From contig NC_089281.1 in assembly GCF_963678975.1 (NCBI RefSeq), positions 27,983,151-28,047,150 on the forward strand: a stretch of 64,000 nucleotides of DNA, read 5' to 3'. Positions 25,122 through 37,861 of the stretch are shown here, piece by piece. Source of the DNA: Dysidea avara (Eukaryota; Porifera; Demospongiae; Dictyoceratida; Dysideidae). Each line of letters starts with the position of its first letter. Position 1 is the first letter of the stretch. The translations under genes were made by a program, and so were the position numbers. A model generated the notes under the pieces. It saw nothing but the letters and a program-made list of their open reading frames with translations, was not told the DNA's origin and made no database searches.

Positions 25122-25812
25122 CCTTTTAGAGAAGAGGCGGTGGCACCAACCAAGCTGGAACAGTTTTTATTCCAGTGTATTGTGGTTGTTTAGTTTTTGT
25201 AACCATAGAGAATATACTATCTACGTTGTAACGTCTTGTATTTCGAGGGGGGAAATGTTCACTAATTTAGCGGATTTGGGGGTTATCAGCGAAAATTTTA
25301 TCCTTCAAATATTTAGACTTCCATAATACACTGTAGTTTAATAAATTTTCCTATCAACCATCAAATTATGGAACAAACTCCCCGCTGATGTAATTAATTC
25401 CTCTACCCCTAATGAGTTTTGTAATAACTTAAGTAACTTTTATGATCACACCTGTGCGTTATAATCTTTTGATTACTGCACAGTAATAAATATAATATAA
25501 TCATTTTGGAAGTGTTTGCAAATCCGCGAAATAAAGTTTTCGCAATATTGCTCAACCTCAAAATATTTGCCCCTTGAAATATTTAGGCCATACAGTATCA
25601 CCTTGTACAGGATTTTGACTTTTGTGTACCCAATTTGATAACAACTAACAAGCAAAGAACTGGGACATGGTGATAGCAAATGCCTAAAAAACAAACAGAA
25701 AAAATAAGCTAATGTGTAAAGCTTTTTATTAGGACTGATCACTTTGAGTGATTTGATTTCAGTGACATTTACACGAAAATGAAATAGAGTCTGTGGTGCA
25801 AGGATGGGATAA

Positions 25813-28800
25813 TTATTGGCGGTAACTCTCCATGTCATTAACCAGTTCAACAAGTTGATCGTGATTGACCAGTTTTAGGGTGCGGGGACTCGGCTCCACA
25901 CCATCCAACTTCAAAATGTTCATCTCTGAAAACCTCCTCACAGCATTCTTGCACATCTCCATGCAACAGGACTCAGCTAGATAACAAATTTTTTAAAAAA
26001 ACAAAAAAAATGCTGGATTACATACCAAAATAGGCCAGTCCTTTTTCACTGCGGTCCAGCAAACAGCTCCTCATTTTGTCAAGAAACTGTGATTCTATTT
26101 GGTGAAAGTATAGCATCACATGATACACTGCACAAAAATGCACAATTAACACCAAACAAAATACACATATGGTTAAATCAGTCACTTTTCATTGCCACAA
26201 GCGTTGTAATGTCTACAGATGAGTGTCTATAAAACCTTAAGAGCATTTATAAAACCTTAAGAACATGTACTTAATGACTGGCCAGCCAACATTAATAGCT
26301 ACTGTGTTAAAGCCACATGGACTTGACCTTGAATTGAGGTCAGTAACTAGTAGCATAGATAATAGAGACCCCTACCTGGATAGGAAGCGCCCATACAAAA
26401 CTACGGTTCTATCCGCGTTTCGCGCCTGAAGTTTTCTAACACTCTTTTTCATTCGAAGATTCTGTTTTACTGTCTGGATACAGCTCGGTTGCTTTAACTA
26501 GTAAGTTTAGTAGATTGTTTCTTGGGTGGCGATTGGCCTACTACTGGTATAGGCGCTTTCCATATAAAAAGTATTTGAACATGTTTGTGAAAATGGAGGC
26601 ATGAACAAGTTTAGTTTAAGGCTGATGCTTATTACTAAACTAATGCTACGTGTACTGGTATGTGTTTCATGGTATATTCGCTCCAGTTTAGTCAAGTATC
26701 AACCTTTCACGCTTGTCAAACTTCTAGCTAATACACATCAGTACACCCACTATGAATAGACCAAACCTTATATTCCATAGTGGTAGGTTTACTACTCACC
26801 AGTAAGCAAAACATGTTCTTATAAAATATACTCCCGGTACTGTGTACAGTATAAGGGGCGCGAAGTGCGGATAGATTAGGTGGCGCTTAGAAGTTTCCAA
26901 TCCAGTATGGGGTGTCTATTATCTATGCTAGTAGCTTTACAAAAAATGCATAACATTTTAATAAAGTAGTCAGATGATATTCTAATAGAACAGTCAGCCA
27001 GGTACTCGTACCTAGAGACCAGCCCTTTAAATGAATCTCCAGTAGGTTATTAGCTGAAGGGCATGGCTATGATTCTGAAGTAACACTAAAACGCTCCAAC
27101 ACTTCTTTCTGCTTAATGTTGTGTAACTAACAACATACAAAGTGTACATGCATGTAAAGCTGACATGTCATTACAGTGACGAAAGCAGTTGTTATTTAAA
27201 ACTTAGCAAGCTTAAGATCAGTGATGTTCAGTTTCTAACCATCTGAAGAAGATCTTAAAACTGCAATTACATGGTTAATCTTGTGTAGCAATTGGGTGCA
27301 CAACAAATATCAGTGCTATTAGAGTAACTCCAGTCCTGATTGTACAGTAGGTGAGATGTGTTAGAAGAGATAATTTATCAAACACACATAATCATACGGT
27401 GATATGCCTATCCACTATTGACCAAGATACTCTAATAGAGCAGTCATGCAGTCAAGCATGTCCTCCCCTCCACAAGGAATGTTAAGTGTTCTTCTTACAC
27501 TACGGAAATTGCATCACCCTTCTTATATAGCCTCCTCCTTAAAATTTAGTTGTTACACCAGTGTAGACAGTTTGATAAACATGACTCTGTTGTGTACTAT
27601 CAAAATATGGTTTACCTTTACATGTATGATCCTTCAACTCCAATAACTGTGTCCCTGTCAGCCAGTAAGCCTCAAGATATGGCTCTAGAATATTCTGCAG
27701 GAAGCTCAAGTGTTGGCTGGACTCCTGACTAGCACTGATCTACACAATTAAAAAAGTACTTCAGTATGCTTCAATGACATTGACTACCGTATGTGTACAC
27801 TGTGTATGCTATGCTTTTTGAAATTCAGTTAATATGGTGAAAAAATACGAGTCTAGGTTGGAGTAGGTTAACTATCTCATACATCAACCCAAACATTTCC
27901 CCAAGATTTACTGCACTTCATGCACTTGTAAAGAGGGGTCTTACTTCTAACTGCACATCAGTGTATTGTTCTTCATCATCTTCATCATCAGCCATGAAGG
28001 TCAGTGATCGTTGCCTGTTGGTCAACTAAAGTGAAGAAGAGAAATACATTTTGTCTTGTATATCCTCATGCTCACCATAGTCATCTCTCTATGGTGGAAC
28101 ACTCCACTATTGGTCATCATGTCAATGGCTCCCTGTATGGTTGTATCCATGTGTTGACAAGGCTGTGGAGAGAATGAATATGATAATTATGTATGTAGCG
28201 TGTGTGTGCATGTGTGTATGTATGTGTGTATGTATGTGTGGTGTGTTGTGCAAGGCAACATAGCAGTGTTTTCCCCAGCAAAACAAAGTAGAGCGGTAAA
28301 AGTGTCATTTTGCTACCAACATCACAGTCAATTTGATAATTATATACATTCTTTTTACCACATCAAAAGAATTTTGAGTAAAGTAGAGTGGTGCTGCATC
28401 GCTCTTTAGGGAAGCCCCTGCATAGCTAAGCCGCTAGAGCACTGGCCTGGTAATTGAAAGGTTCCAGGGGCATAGCCAGACTTTCAGTGAAGCTAGGGTC
28501 TAGCTATATATTTATATATGTGACTTGATCTGGGAAAACCGGTCTTATCGCTTCGATTTTTCATCAAGAACACAAAGCTACATGATGAATAAGTTACCTA
28601 ATTTCACAATCAAAATCAGCTAGAATTGAGTGGTCTGCTTTTGCTGGCTGCTTTTCCCAAGCCCATTGGCGATCTGTACGTGCAGTGTGTGGCCTTAAAG
28701 GAGCTCTGGTCAGCCTGGGAATGGCTGTATGCAGTTGTACAGCTCCGTGGTGTTGAATAAAGAACTGTACTGAGAATTTCCTTTCATTTTAGCCAGTTTT

Positions 28801-31800
28801 GAGACTTGAATGGCCCATAATTTGGCTTAACTCATTCCAACACCTTCCTTTTCAATTTTTTGAACAGCCTCTTGCCCTCCTTCTGGGTCCCCGATTCCCT
28901 TCAGCTCACCTAATAGTCAACCTCAGTTTAAGAACTATCTAAAATGGCAGGAAACTTAGTTGTTGGCTACTTGCACAGTGGATGCTCTGGAAGGTAAGGA
29001 ATTGGTGTAAAATGTGTGAAATTTTGGTACACATAGCTTCAACCATTGGTGAGCTACAACACATTAAATATTTTTAAAAGGGCATTTCTCAATACTGTTA
29101 AATAGGCGATAAGACTAGTTTTCCCAGACTGGGCCAGGAAAGACAAATCTTAGTGTGCACACTAGCATGTGAAGCATGCCAACCTAGGGGTAGTGCTGAG
29201 CGATAATATCGATAGTTCGATACTCGCTATCAAAAAATCATTATCGTGATATGGTAATTACAGCTAACCATCGCGATATTGCTGTAAAACATTGTTACTA
29301 AGTTTATTTAACTGTTTTGTAGGCTTGCTTATTTGTGAAATGTTTGGTTGCAATGCTATAACAAGCTGTGTATATTTAATGGTCGCCCACGCAATTAGCT
29401 GATTGCTTCACGAATGGTAATTGATGAGTTTACAAGAAAGCCAAGCAAACAGAAATATATGATGGTGTTAATCATGCTTGAATACCTGGAACTTGACTGA
29501 AGATAATTCAAAGTGTAATTACCATATCGTAAATAATACTTCAATATCTATTGTGATAGTGAATTTTCTATCGCTCAGCACTACCTGGGGGATCTGGGGC
29601 ATACTCCCCCAAGAAATTTTTGACCCTCTGAAATTGAAATGAGAGTGATTTCTTCATCACAGTATAATTACTAAATATGCTGTATTAGGGGGACTGCTCT
29701 ATTAGGATATCTCAATCTTGGCTTTCTGCTAACTACGCTATACACACCACCTAGGAAAATTAAAATTAAATATTGAATGTGAGGCTAGTTATTTAGAGTA
29801 GCTAGCTATTGCTCATATTAGCCTGACTGCTTTATTAGGGTGACTGTTCTATTAGAGTATCTCAATTTTGATGTTTATTATAGTGTACAATTAATGTTGC
29901 CTGGCCTGGGACTGGTACACCTCCGAGGTTCAATGCCTGGTCATGCCCAGTTTCTATTGTTGTTGTTTCCTTGAGCAAGAAACTTTACCCTTACATTGCT
30001 CCAGTCTACCCATGAGGACCACGTGACAACAGGTCCACCATCAATGGGTTGTGTGTAGTGTTCGTGAGTATGATATTCATTTGTGTATGTAGTGCTCACT
30101 GGTGCAAAGATAAACTCTCTTGCTAGTATGATACAGAGTTGTGTAGCTGCTTCCTTGAGCTATAGAATACACACATTACAGCCATTAAACATATTGTACA
30201 TATATACCCTGTATATACATTACACACACACACACACACGCACACGTACACACTCACACACCTCTTCTTGAAAGATAACAGTCCCATTACCAACTACTGC
30301 AGGTGATCCTCCCAATATAGAGTTAACAGAACAAGCTACACAAATGACAGATCACCACCACTACCCCTCACTACTACCTACCAATAATGGACTCCATTAG
30401 GAAGACATGTATTGACTGGTTGGAGAGCTGTGTGAGGCCCATCACAGTGGGCAGCTTCAGGACTGGTACAATAGTGAGTTCCTGCTGCTGATCTCGTGAC
30501 GTCACCACTAGGTCTCTCATGTATTGTAGGGCATGTCTCACAGCTGCTTCTGTTGACCCACAGTATTCAGCACGTCTGATAGGAGAGACAGCAACACAGC
30601 AAATTATACCTCTATTTCACTATAGTCTTTTGTTACAGAGGTATGGTATTGAACTCTACACAATAAAACCTGCGACAGACAAAAAAAAACAAAAAACACA
30701 CACACACACACAAAGAAGTCAAGATAAAGATCCCTCCAAATATACAGGTGTGCCCTTGTATCTAAAATATTAGTCTCTCCAAAACCTTTAAAACTTTCCA
30801 GATATGTATCACTAGTACCATTAAACTGTAAGCCAAAAACTACTAGACATAATGAATTATACAGTGATAATAATCAAATAGATACAGTTTTTGTCACCAA
30901 TATAGCATCTCACCTTCCTCTGCTACCAGCCTCTTGTATCATCCACTGGTAGCCAGCCACTAACTGTGACAATGTCACCCCCTGTGTGCACCACACACCA
31001 CAGTACACAACTATATACACTGTGAAACACTTACTGATCGAAACTTGGTCAGCAACAAGAATGATACCATACTGGTCGACATCAGCGAGCCACATCGAGT
31101 GAAGTCTATTAGGAGCAACATGAACAAGTTTATATATATATAAAAAAAAGGAAGATGTGCTGTATATGAAGCTATACAATATTTTGTGCAGCAAGATACT
31201 TCACTGAAATTATTACATGATATTTCTTCTGCACTCTTAACATCTACCACAACTCAAGGAATTAAATGGACTGTTACGTATATTTTTTGCTTATTGTTTC
31301 TATGTTGATGGACACAGCACATTCATTCAAAGCAAGCAGCACATTGTCTCCTTCAGTCAGGATTAGTTACCATTGACTACATGTCGTCCTAGAGCAGTAA
31401 CCAGCTGTCTAGTACGAGCCTCTTCTTCACTGTATGAGTTAATAGATAGACCACTTCCTAGCAACATCAGTGGGTCAGAAATACTGCACGTTTGAAGATA
31501 TTCCTAGAAAAAATACAGCTTTGTAAATCCTGAGTATCGATCAGTAGATGAATGAAAAATTGATAATCTCAAAAGGGGAATAGGGATTGCTGAAAAATGC
31601 CAAATAACAAGAAGAGATCATCACTGGGTGGTAATGTAAACCACAAATCTTTATTTTGACTCTCTTGTCACAAAATTTCAGTTCCATGTTCCATTCATTG
31701 TTGAGTCAAAAGGGATCCGTGGTCCCCAGCGATTTCCTCTTGTTTCATGGATTTTTTTCAGCGACCCCTATTCCTTTTGAAACTTTCTAATTTGTGTATC

Positions 31801-34800
31801 CAGCAATGAACTTTAAAATAATGAAGATTGTTTCAGATAGAGCAATTTTGTATTCTAATGTTTTGGTATATACAATGTTATGAAACTGATCACATTGTAA
31901 CTCTCCTAATATGAGCTGGAATATTACATTATTAGTGCCTTTACTAGCTGTCAAATTCAGTTGCTATCAGATACACTTGACTGCATTATTAGAGTATTTA
32001 CAAGACTACTCTATTAGAGTGATTTTGGATAACCTGTCCACATACAATAATCACAGAGTGATAAAACCACCTTGCTACAAAGTCCTTAGCATACATAAGG
32101 GAAGCACACACTAGAAAACCCAAATCCGAGCACAAATTTATGGCTTCATGTGTGCAATGGTGTTTTGACAAGAAACGGCTCGGTTTGGGCTGAAACAAAA
32201 TCAAAACAGGTCATGGGCACACACAGTGATTCATAAAGCCAGCCTTGCTACTTTTAACTAGTAAACTTCACTTTTGTGGTTCATTACAGATTAACAAACC
32301 TGGAGGGAGAATGGTTGGGCAAAATCCACTCTGATGTGTCCTAGTTTAGTGGTCAACATGCGCCACATGCCAGAAATAGCTCTCCAAAGCGTCTCCATTT
32401 TTTTAGCACCTCCCTTGAGAATACGTCACAGGTAACACACCAACATATACAGACACTCTTCATACCATCAACTCGTGATGAAAGTTTCCTTCAAGAATCT
32501 AGAAAAATGACATAAAACACACACACACACACACACACATGTTCTCAAATGCATGCACGCACTATGTTCACACATTAATAAGGTCTCAGCTACCTTTGTA
32601 AGATAAAATTCAACAATTTTGTGGCCAAACACACACACACTACTCTAATAGTACATACTTTGTCATAGGAGATGTTAACTGGTACAATATAAATATCATT
32701 GACAACACCTACATCAAACACATATTACAACAGACACTGACAACACTATCAACTTTACCCTCCATCACTGTATCAACCAGTACAGACACTAGCCCTCCCT
32801 TTGGTATGGACGGCTTCCCTGTACGTGTCCGTGACCCCTCTAGGGTGACATGGACAAGACTAACACAGTACACCACAAGTGCCTGCACTCACATACCAAC
32901 AAAAAATTCAACATATTGTCCTTTCTTCAACAGTTGCTCCAAGTACTACAGCACATAGTACAATTTAATGCTATACTACCACAAGAGGTCCCACACCTCA
33001 TGTAAGACTTTACGATAGAGGACATCTTTACGTGCTGCTGTATCCAACTTTCGTTTGATGAAGAAACCACCCAGATGTCTTTGCAACCATCTAACAACCA
33101 GAAGCAGTGCATGATCAACACCTGTTAACTAAACCAGAACTTACGCAAAGCCAGTAATGTTGAGATTGTCTGTGGAAGAACAGTAAAAATAAATAACAGT
33201 TGACTACATAGACATATAGTGGAACCTCTCAATAGGGACACCCTGAAAGGTGGACACCTAGGTACTTAGGACACTTGTCACCTGTTTGTGCAAATATATA
33301 TACCCCTGAAATCAGGACACCTCACAAATAAAAATAGATGAGGTTCCAGAGATACTCACCTCCAGCAGCAATATGTGGCACCTACAAAGAATTGAAAAAT
33401 ATGATATTATTTGTGGTTTCACACCACAACACACTATGTACACCAACTGACACCACCACACCACGCACATCACGCCACATCATGCCAAGACGTAACCACA
33501 ACAATGAAACAGGTGAACACAATAGGCTGTAAAATATATGTATGCATAGGTGATAGGTCAGAAAAGAAACCTGGTAAACAATAGGAAATTGATAACTTAC
33601 TACAGTGTATGGTAGTCTAGTGTATGGCCATTATGGCAATCTAACAAAAGTGTCTGCCAACACATAAGGTATTCAAACAGGTATAGGTAAATTAAAAATG
33701 ATTCTTTTACTACTAGTGTATCATGCGTACATTTTAGTAATAATACACTATTGAAAGTTGTCCAGTATAGGAAAATGAAATAGATTAAAGGATGCAAATT
33801 TTATACTGTAACAATCCTATGCATGATATCCACAACAGCTCAATCATATGATTGTCATTCTGCATGCACACCATACACCACACACACACAATTACATACT
33901 TTTACTTCTAAGTTGACCAGCAGAAATGAGAGAATGATATAATCTAAATGACTCTTATGAGTGGGCAGAAACACAACTGGATAACCATTCTACAATGGGC
34001 ACACTGTAATATCCACACCACGCATCACAGTACCAACCTTATTACACTCTGTAGATACTTTCCTCAACATTTCCAGCTGACCTTGGTCATAATGTAAACC
34101 CTTGAACACAAACCCAAACACTCCATGTAACACTATCCCTGCAACCCTACAATAATAAAGGACAGGTGACTAAGTCACTCCACAGGAAGTCATGACAAGA
34201 ACAACTATTCATTAACTGTTACTAAGAAACACCTGAATAATCTTTTGTAGATAACTGCAGCCATTGTACGAATGATGCTTTTAGCTCGGCTACGTTGGCT
34301 GGCCATTGTCTTCTCCGTACTTAGTTCTTCTCCAGTGTTCTTCTTTGTTTCTTCGATGGCTTCTTGTGAGCAGTATGTGACAGCATTGTCAACTCTGCAG
34401 ACAGGGTTTGGGATAAAAAAAATCACTACATGGTTACCTTTCAGACTGTAGAACAGACTGGTGTATTCCAGTTCCTGGGATATTGTAGTCTAACTTAGCA
34501 TTCCAACAATGTTGTAATACCATCCACCAGTGAGTCAACCAATTACTACACACACAGAGGGTCACACATAACACACTCTACACATAGTCTACCATACCCC
34601 TTAACTATTCTCAATACATCCATCGTTGGCATGTTAGCAAATGAATTATCATAAAATCTTGTCTAGAAGAAATAACAGTTTAATATTAGCACACACAACA
34701 CAGTCTTACATACTCTGCTGGTCGGTAAACACTTTTCACAGCACCTAGCCATGGCTGGTGCAAAACTCGTTGATATTTGTGGAAGCGTTCCCAAGTCAAC

Positions 34801-35090
34801 GGTCAGCGAAGGCACATAACACTGTTCTATTATAATAGAGTTAGTAGAGGATTGTACCTAGACGGTAGCGGAGTGAATTGGTGTGTGTGAAAATTATCTC
34901 TCACGTCTGTAGTCGGTTTCTTGCTCCGTTGTGATCTACGGTCCAAGCGAGTTCCTGGAGTTCTCTGTGGCGAACGCTTTTCTTCGCTGCCAACAGCGCT
35001 GCGCTTCAGGATAGAATTTTGCGACGAGCTTGGAGACTTGCCAAATTTCTTAAAGATGCCATCCACGCGAGATCTATAGTCACCTTCCAT
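25813..35090 (-). CDS. GPAM: Mitochondrial glycerol-3-phosphate acyltransferase 1 (GPAM), complete, 26 exons
   Basis: Acylates sn-glycerol-3-phosphate at the outer mitochondrial membrane, the first step of glycerolipid synthesis. Exons, high to low: 35090-34905, 34821-34714, 34662-34598, 34545-34438, 34394-34233, 34146-34038, 33989-33900, 33381-33360, 33169-33145, 33090-32997, 32945-32897, 32839-32759, 32708-32659, 32498-32466, 32413-32300, 31503-31371, 31105-31035, 30981-30914, 30575-30382, 30335-30262, 30159-30100, 28162-28076, 28025-27945, 27739-27616, 26094-26026, 25976-25813. Phases agree throughout: 806 residues (human 828). Acyltransferase blocks: PTHKSHLDY (H-x4-D catalytic pair, ~residue 255), GGFFIKRKLD, EGSRTRTGKPSIPKGG, IYIVPVNISYDK. 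Later blocks SLMSTSMVSFLLL, SIHVFLMESII and AESCCMEMCKNAV match GPAM rather than GNPAT. Two exons are only 22 and 25 nt. The N-terminus (MEGDYRSRVDGIFKKFGKS) is not recognisably conserved. Confidence 0.95.
26354..26927. mobile_element. CATAGATA-family MITE in GPAM intron
   Basis: Ends CATAGATAATAGAGACCCC and GGGTGTCTATTATCTATG, flanked by a perfect 7-bp TSD CTAGTAG (26347-26353 and 26928-26934). Sub-terminal GGAAGCGCC / GGCGCTTAGAAG also face inward. The interior is unlike the 24193 and 49504 copies, so this is a subfamily sharing only the ends. Confidence 0.88.
28417..28470 (+). mobile_element. tRNA-like SINE head fragment
   Basis: GCTAAGCCGCTAGAGCAC and AAAGGTTCCAGG resemble the A and B boxes of the SINE at 7400-7842. 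No body follows, so it is a truncated copy or an independent tRNA-like fragment. Confidence 0.5.
29191..29583. mobile_element. hAT-like MITE (TAGTGCTGAGCGATA ends) in GPAM intron
   Basis: 393 bp; left TAGTGCTGAGCGATA, right TATCGCTCAGCACTA. Flanks CCTAGGGG (29183-29190) and CCTGGGGG (29584-29591) form an 8-bp TSD with one change. The 8-bp TSD and the TAG...CTA ends fit the hAT superfamily. Same family and length as 36683-37076. Confidence 0.88.
29898..30055 (+). mobile_element. SINE fragment (same family as 7400-7842)
   Basis: Contains a degenerate B box (GAGGTTCAATGCCTGG), then TTGTTGTTTCCTTGAGCAAG and ATTGCTCCAGTCTACCCA, which match the body of the 7400-7842 copy. Truncated at both ends. 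Confidence 0.7.
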
Positions 35091-35245
35091 TCTGACACGT
35101 GGATAGCGCGTCCATCAACACGTGACAATTATTGGCTTTCACCACCTATACATAAGTTCACGCATTTCTGTTAGCGCAAGGCGGCGTTATTATTAATACG
35201 AGGTAGGCCGCATGGTTGGCAAGCTTGAAGTTGGCCTAGTACAGA
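35091..35245. promoter_or_regulatory. Divergent intergenic region GPAM / THAP remnant
   Basis: 155 bp lie between the GPAM start (35090) and the THAP-type start (35246). Contains TGACACGTGG at 35094-35103, with an E-box-like CACGTG core, and CAACACGTGAC nearby. E-boxes are plausible for a lipogenic gene such as GPAM, but this is inference. Confidence 0.45.
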
Positions 35246-35527
35246 ATGGTTATTAGTTGCTGTACGTATGGGTGTAAGAACCGACATGGAAGGCGTAAAG
35301 GACTTGGTTTCTTTAGGGTTCCTTCTACACAAATGGAAAGGGGTAGTGGCGATGAAGAGGAAGGCGTGGCAGCCGAATGAACATTCGCGTATTTGTGGCG
35401 ACCATTTTATACCAAGTACGTTTGCTCTGTTAAGAGTAGATAAGTTTTGAATGGACAATGGACATGAATCTTATTTCAGTTATCAATAAGTAACAGGGTT
35501 GTTAGACTCGTGTGCGTTGTATTTAAT

Positions 35528-36420
35528 CAGAGGCGTAGCTAAGGGGGGGCATTTGCCCCCCCCCCATCACTAAATGATTTTTTTTAAACCTTCGTCACAA
35601 GTTTACCAGTGTTAAACTGACACGCAAATGACTGTACACTACTACGCGGTATCACCAGGGATTGCTAGTGAATGCGCACACACAACATTCAATTCGCTCG
35701 TGAATCCATCGAACGAAAATATTAGAGACATACTTCTATACTTAGCCTAGATTACTCGCGTGATAGAACATTTTTGAATCTAAAAAGAGAGACCCGCTTC
35801 TCTGCGGCAGGAGTCACAAGTGACAAAGGAGACCAGATGACGCTACGAACCTACTGCCTACGAGGTGATAAAGTGTTAGCTAAATAAATGCACCAAGTTT
35901 ATATTATCGAGTCGATCACACTGGACCTTTGTACGTACTGCAGTGCAGTCTGTTTTTACTTTGTCAGTCAGTCAGTCAGTCAGGTGGATCAGTCAAGCTT
36001 ACAAGTTCTGCTAGCAAGACAGGTGTGATTTCGTGCAATATATGGCATTTCATTTTCGCCGAGTGAAGTGAGTGGATACGTCATCCTGTCAGCAGTGTGC
36101 TAGGACTGCAGCACAGGCTGTGGCTAACGTAAAGTAACCTGTATTTGCACTAAAGTATTAGCTCTACCGGACTGTGAATGAATTTGTTGGAGTACAGTTG
36201 TGGCACGTGCGATGATGCTCGACGAATATAGCTACCTCGATTGGAAGCAGTCAGTACTGAAATAGTTACGTAATTAGTTCTTTAAGCTGTAATAATACAA
36301 CACCGTATGTTGGCTAGCCCACCATTGGGTCATTAGCCTTTTTTGCAGTCATAAATGATTTTGAGTGTTTCGTTGGGGTATGCCTGCCCCTCCATCACCT
36401 TCTGGCTAGCTACGCCCCTG
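35528..36420. mobile_element. hAT-like non-autonomous element in THAP intron
   Basis: 893 bp; left end CAGAGGCGTAGCTAAGGGG, right end GCTAGCTACGCCCCTG. Perfect 8-bp TSD TATTTAAT at 35520-35527 and 36421-36428. The interior includes a short CAGT run near 35966 and shows no recognisable transposase. Confidence 0.92.
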
Positions 36421-36682
36421 TATTTAATAGGGTAGCTAGTGATTGTTTTATTAGAGTATTTCGAACATATCATCATTGCGTGCATTTACATGTGCAGTGG
36501 TGAGTGTATTAGGTATGGAATTCAATGGTAGAGTTGTATAAATGAGTTGACCTTGGTGTGAGCTTTTTGGTAGGTCATTAGAATCTCAGTTGTACTATAA
36601 TTTTATTTCCTTATTTTAGCCTGCTATAATCTGGTAGAATATCTAGGCAAGCATGTTTTACTAGAAATTTTGTACCTTTTAG

Positions 36683-37076
36683 TAGGGCTGAGCGATACTA
36701 CCGTTTTAGCGATATTTTGTTATTAGCTATCGTGATACCATGCCTGTACATTATTGTCATTAAAAATCCATTTGTTATGCAGTACTAGGCTAAGAATCCT
36801 TATAAATGATAAAGTCCACCCATCTGGTTTCCCCTGCAGAGAGGTGTGAACACCATAACAACCTCAAAGCATGTGTTACAATAACTTACTGTAAACAAGG
36901 ATGATAGTGGCTAGTTTGCTATCACCTATAAGGACTTCCTGCAGGAATACTGAGCAATATGCTGTGTGGCACCAGCTATGATTGACTTATTTGTAAGTAT
37001 CGTGAACTATTCAGTATCGTGAATAGTGGCTTTAGTATCAATCGTGATACTAAAATGGCAGTATCGCTCAGCACTA
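36683..37076. mobile_element. hAT-like MITE whose TSD duplicates a splice acceptor
   Basis: 394 bp; left TAGGGCTGAGCGATAC, right GTATCGCTCAGCACTA; perfect 8-bp TSD CCTTTTAG at 36675-36682 and 37077-37084. The right TSD copy is the CTTTTAG acceptor of THAP exon 2, which starts at 37085. Same family as 29191-29583. Confidence 0.93.
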
Positions 37077-37861
37077 CCTTTTAGGTATGCCAGTAGACAA
37101 CCCTCTTCATACTGACTATGTTCCAAGTATCTTTTCTCACAAACCTGTCCCCTTAAGAGCACTGACACAAAAGCAAGACCGTTTAGAAAGAGCAATGAAG
37201 AGAAGGCAATTGAAAGTTGACAAACAAGCTGCTAATAATAATAAGTCTAAGACAATTGAAAGCTGGAAAACTAGTTGCTAAGTCAAAAGAGAGTGCTGCT
37301 GAACCATTAGTAATGTCTAGCACATGTACTAGTAGTACTGAAACACAGTGTGATTTAGATGAAGATGACCGTAATACAGATGAACTAGAAACACAAGCAT
37401 CCAGACTGAAGACAACTCAACTAAAAGCTCCATTCAAACACCACCTAAAATTCATTTTGCAGATAAAGCAACTCAAACTGATTTACCACCATTTGGTATT
37501 AGTGATATTAAAGGAGACAACAACAAAACAAAGTTTTGGCATTAAACTTCGCTTCGTATCTCTCTTTATCTTCATCTTTCAAAGAGTTGAAATAGTCACT
37601 CATTCTATAGTAAACACTGCCTAACTAATTACAACATTAATCTCCGTTTCCAACCAGAGTAAAAACAATGAGTCACGTGCTCATACGCGCAATTTTCACA
37701 TGTACTTATGTATATAATTTTAAGCGCACCAAATTAATTAATTCAGCGCTTTGCACAATGCGGCCACACTAAAACCATAGATCATTAACTTGAGTGAAAA
37801 TAAAATTTAAACCTTAGTCAATGTAGCTAGCCACTCATATTTTTAATGAGAAAAATGTGAA

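Larger units (their letters stand above)
35246..37560 (+). pseudogene. Broken THAP-domain gene / THAP-type transposon 5' remnant
   Basis: Exon 1 (35246-35415) encodes a C2CH THAP zinc finger: MVISCCTYGCKNRHG, GFFRVPS, then in another frame KRKAWQPNEHSRICGDHFIP. The two halves are out of frame by one base around 35330, with residues apparently missing there. Intron 35416-37084 is almost filled by two MITEs. Exon 2 from 37085 reads MPVDNPLHTDYVPSIFSHK, a phrase typical after the THAP domain in THAP proteins fused to transposase-like domains. At least two more frame changes follow (near 37240 and 37430), the last segment carrying DKATQTDLPPFGISDIKGDN. No downstream catalytic domain is visible. 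Best read as a dead THAP gene or a decayed DNA transposon end; a functional short THAP protein is unlikely. Confidence 0.75.

Noticed and set aside
30919-31250. Frames on the minus strand spanning 30910-31250 as separate genes
   Set aside because: They are GPAM exons 31105-31035 and 30981-30914 plus intron read-through.
34830-34904. GPAM exon 1 continuing through the HTHQFTPLPSRYN segment
   Set aside because: Using a donor at TCT|AG would leave an intron of about 36 bp and the wrong phase for exon 2; the GAC|gtgaga donor at 34905 gives a normal ~83-bp intron and correct phase.
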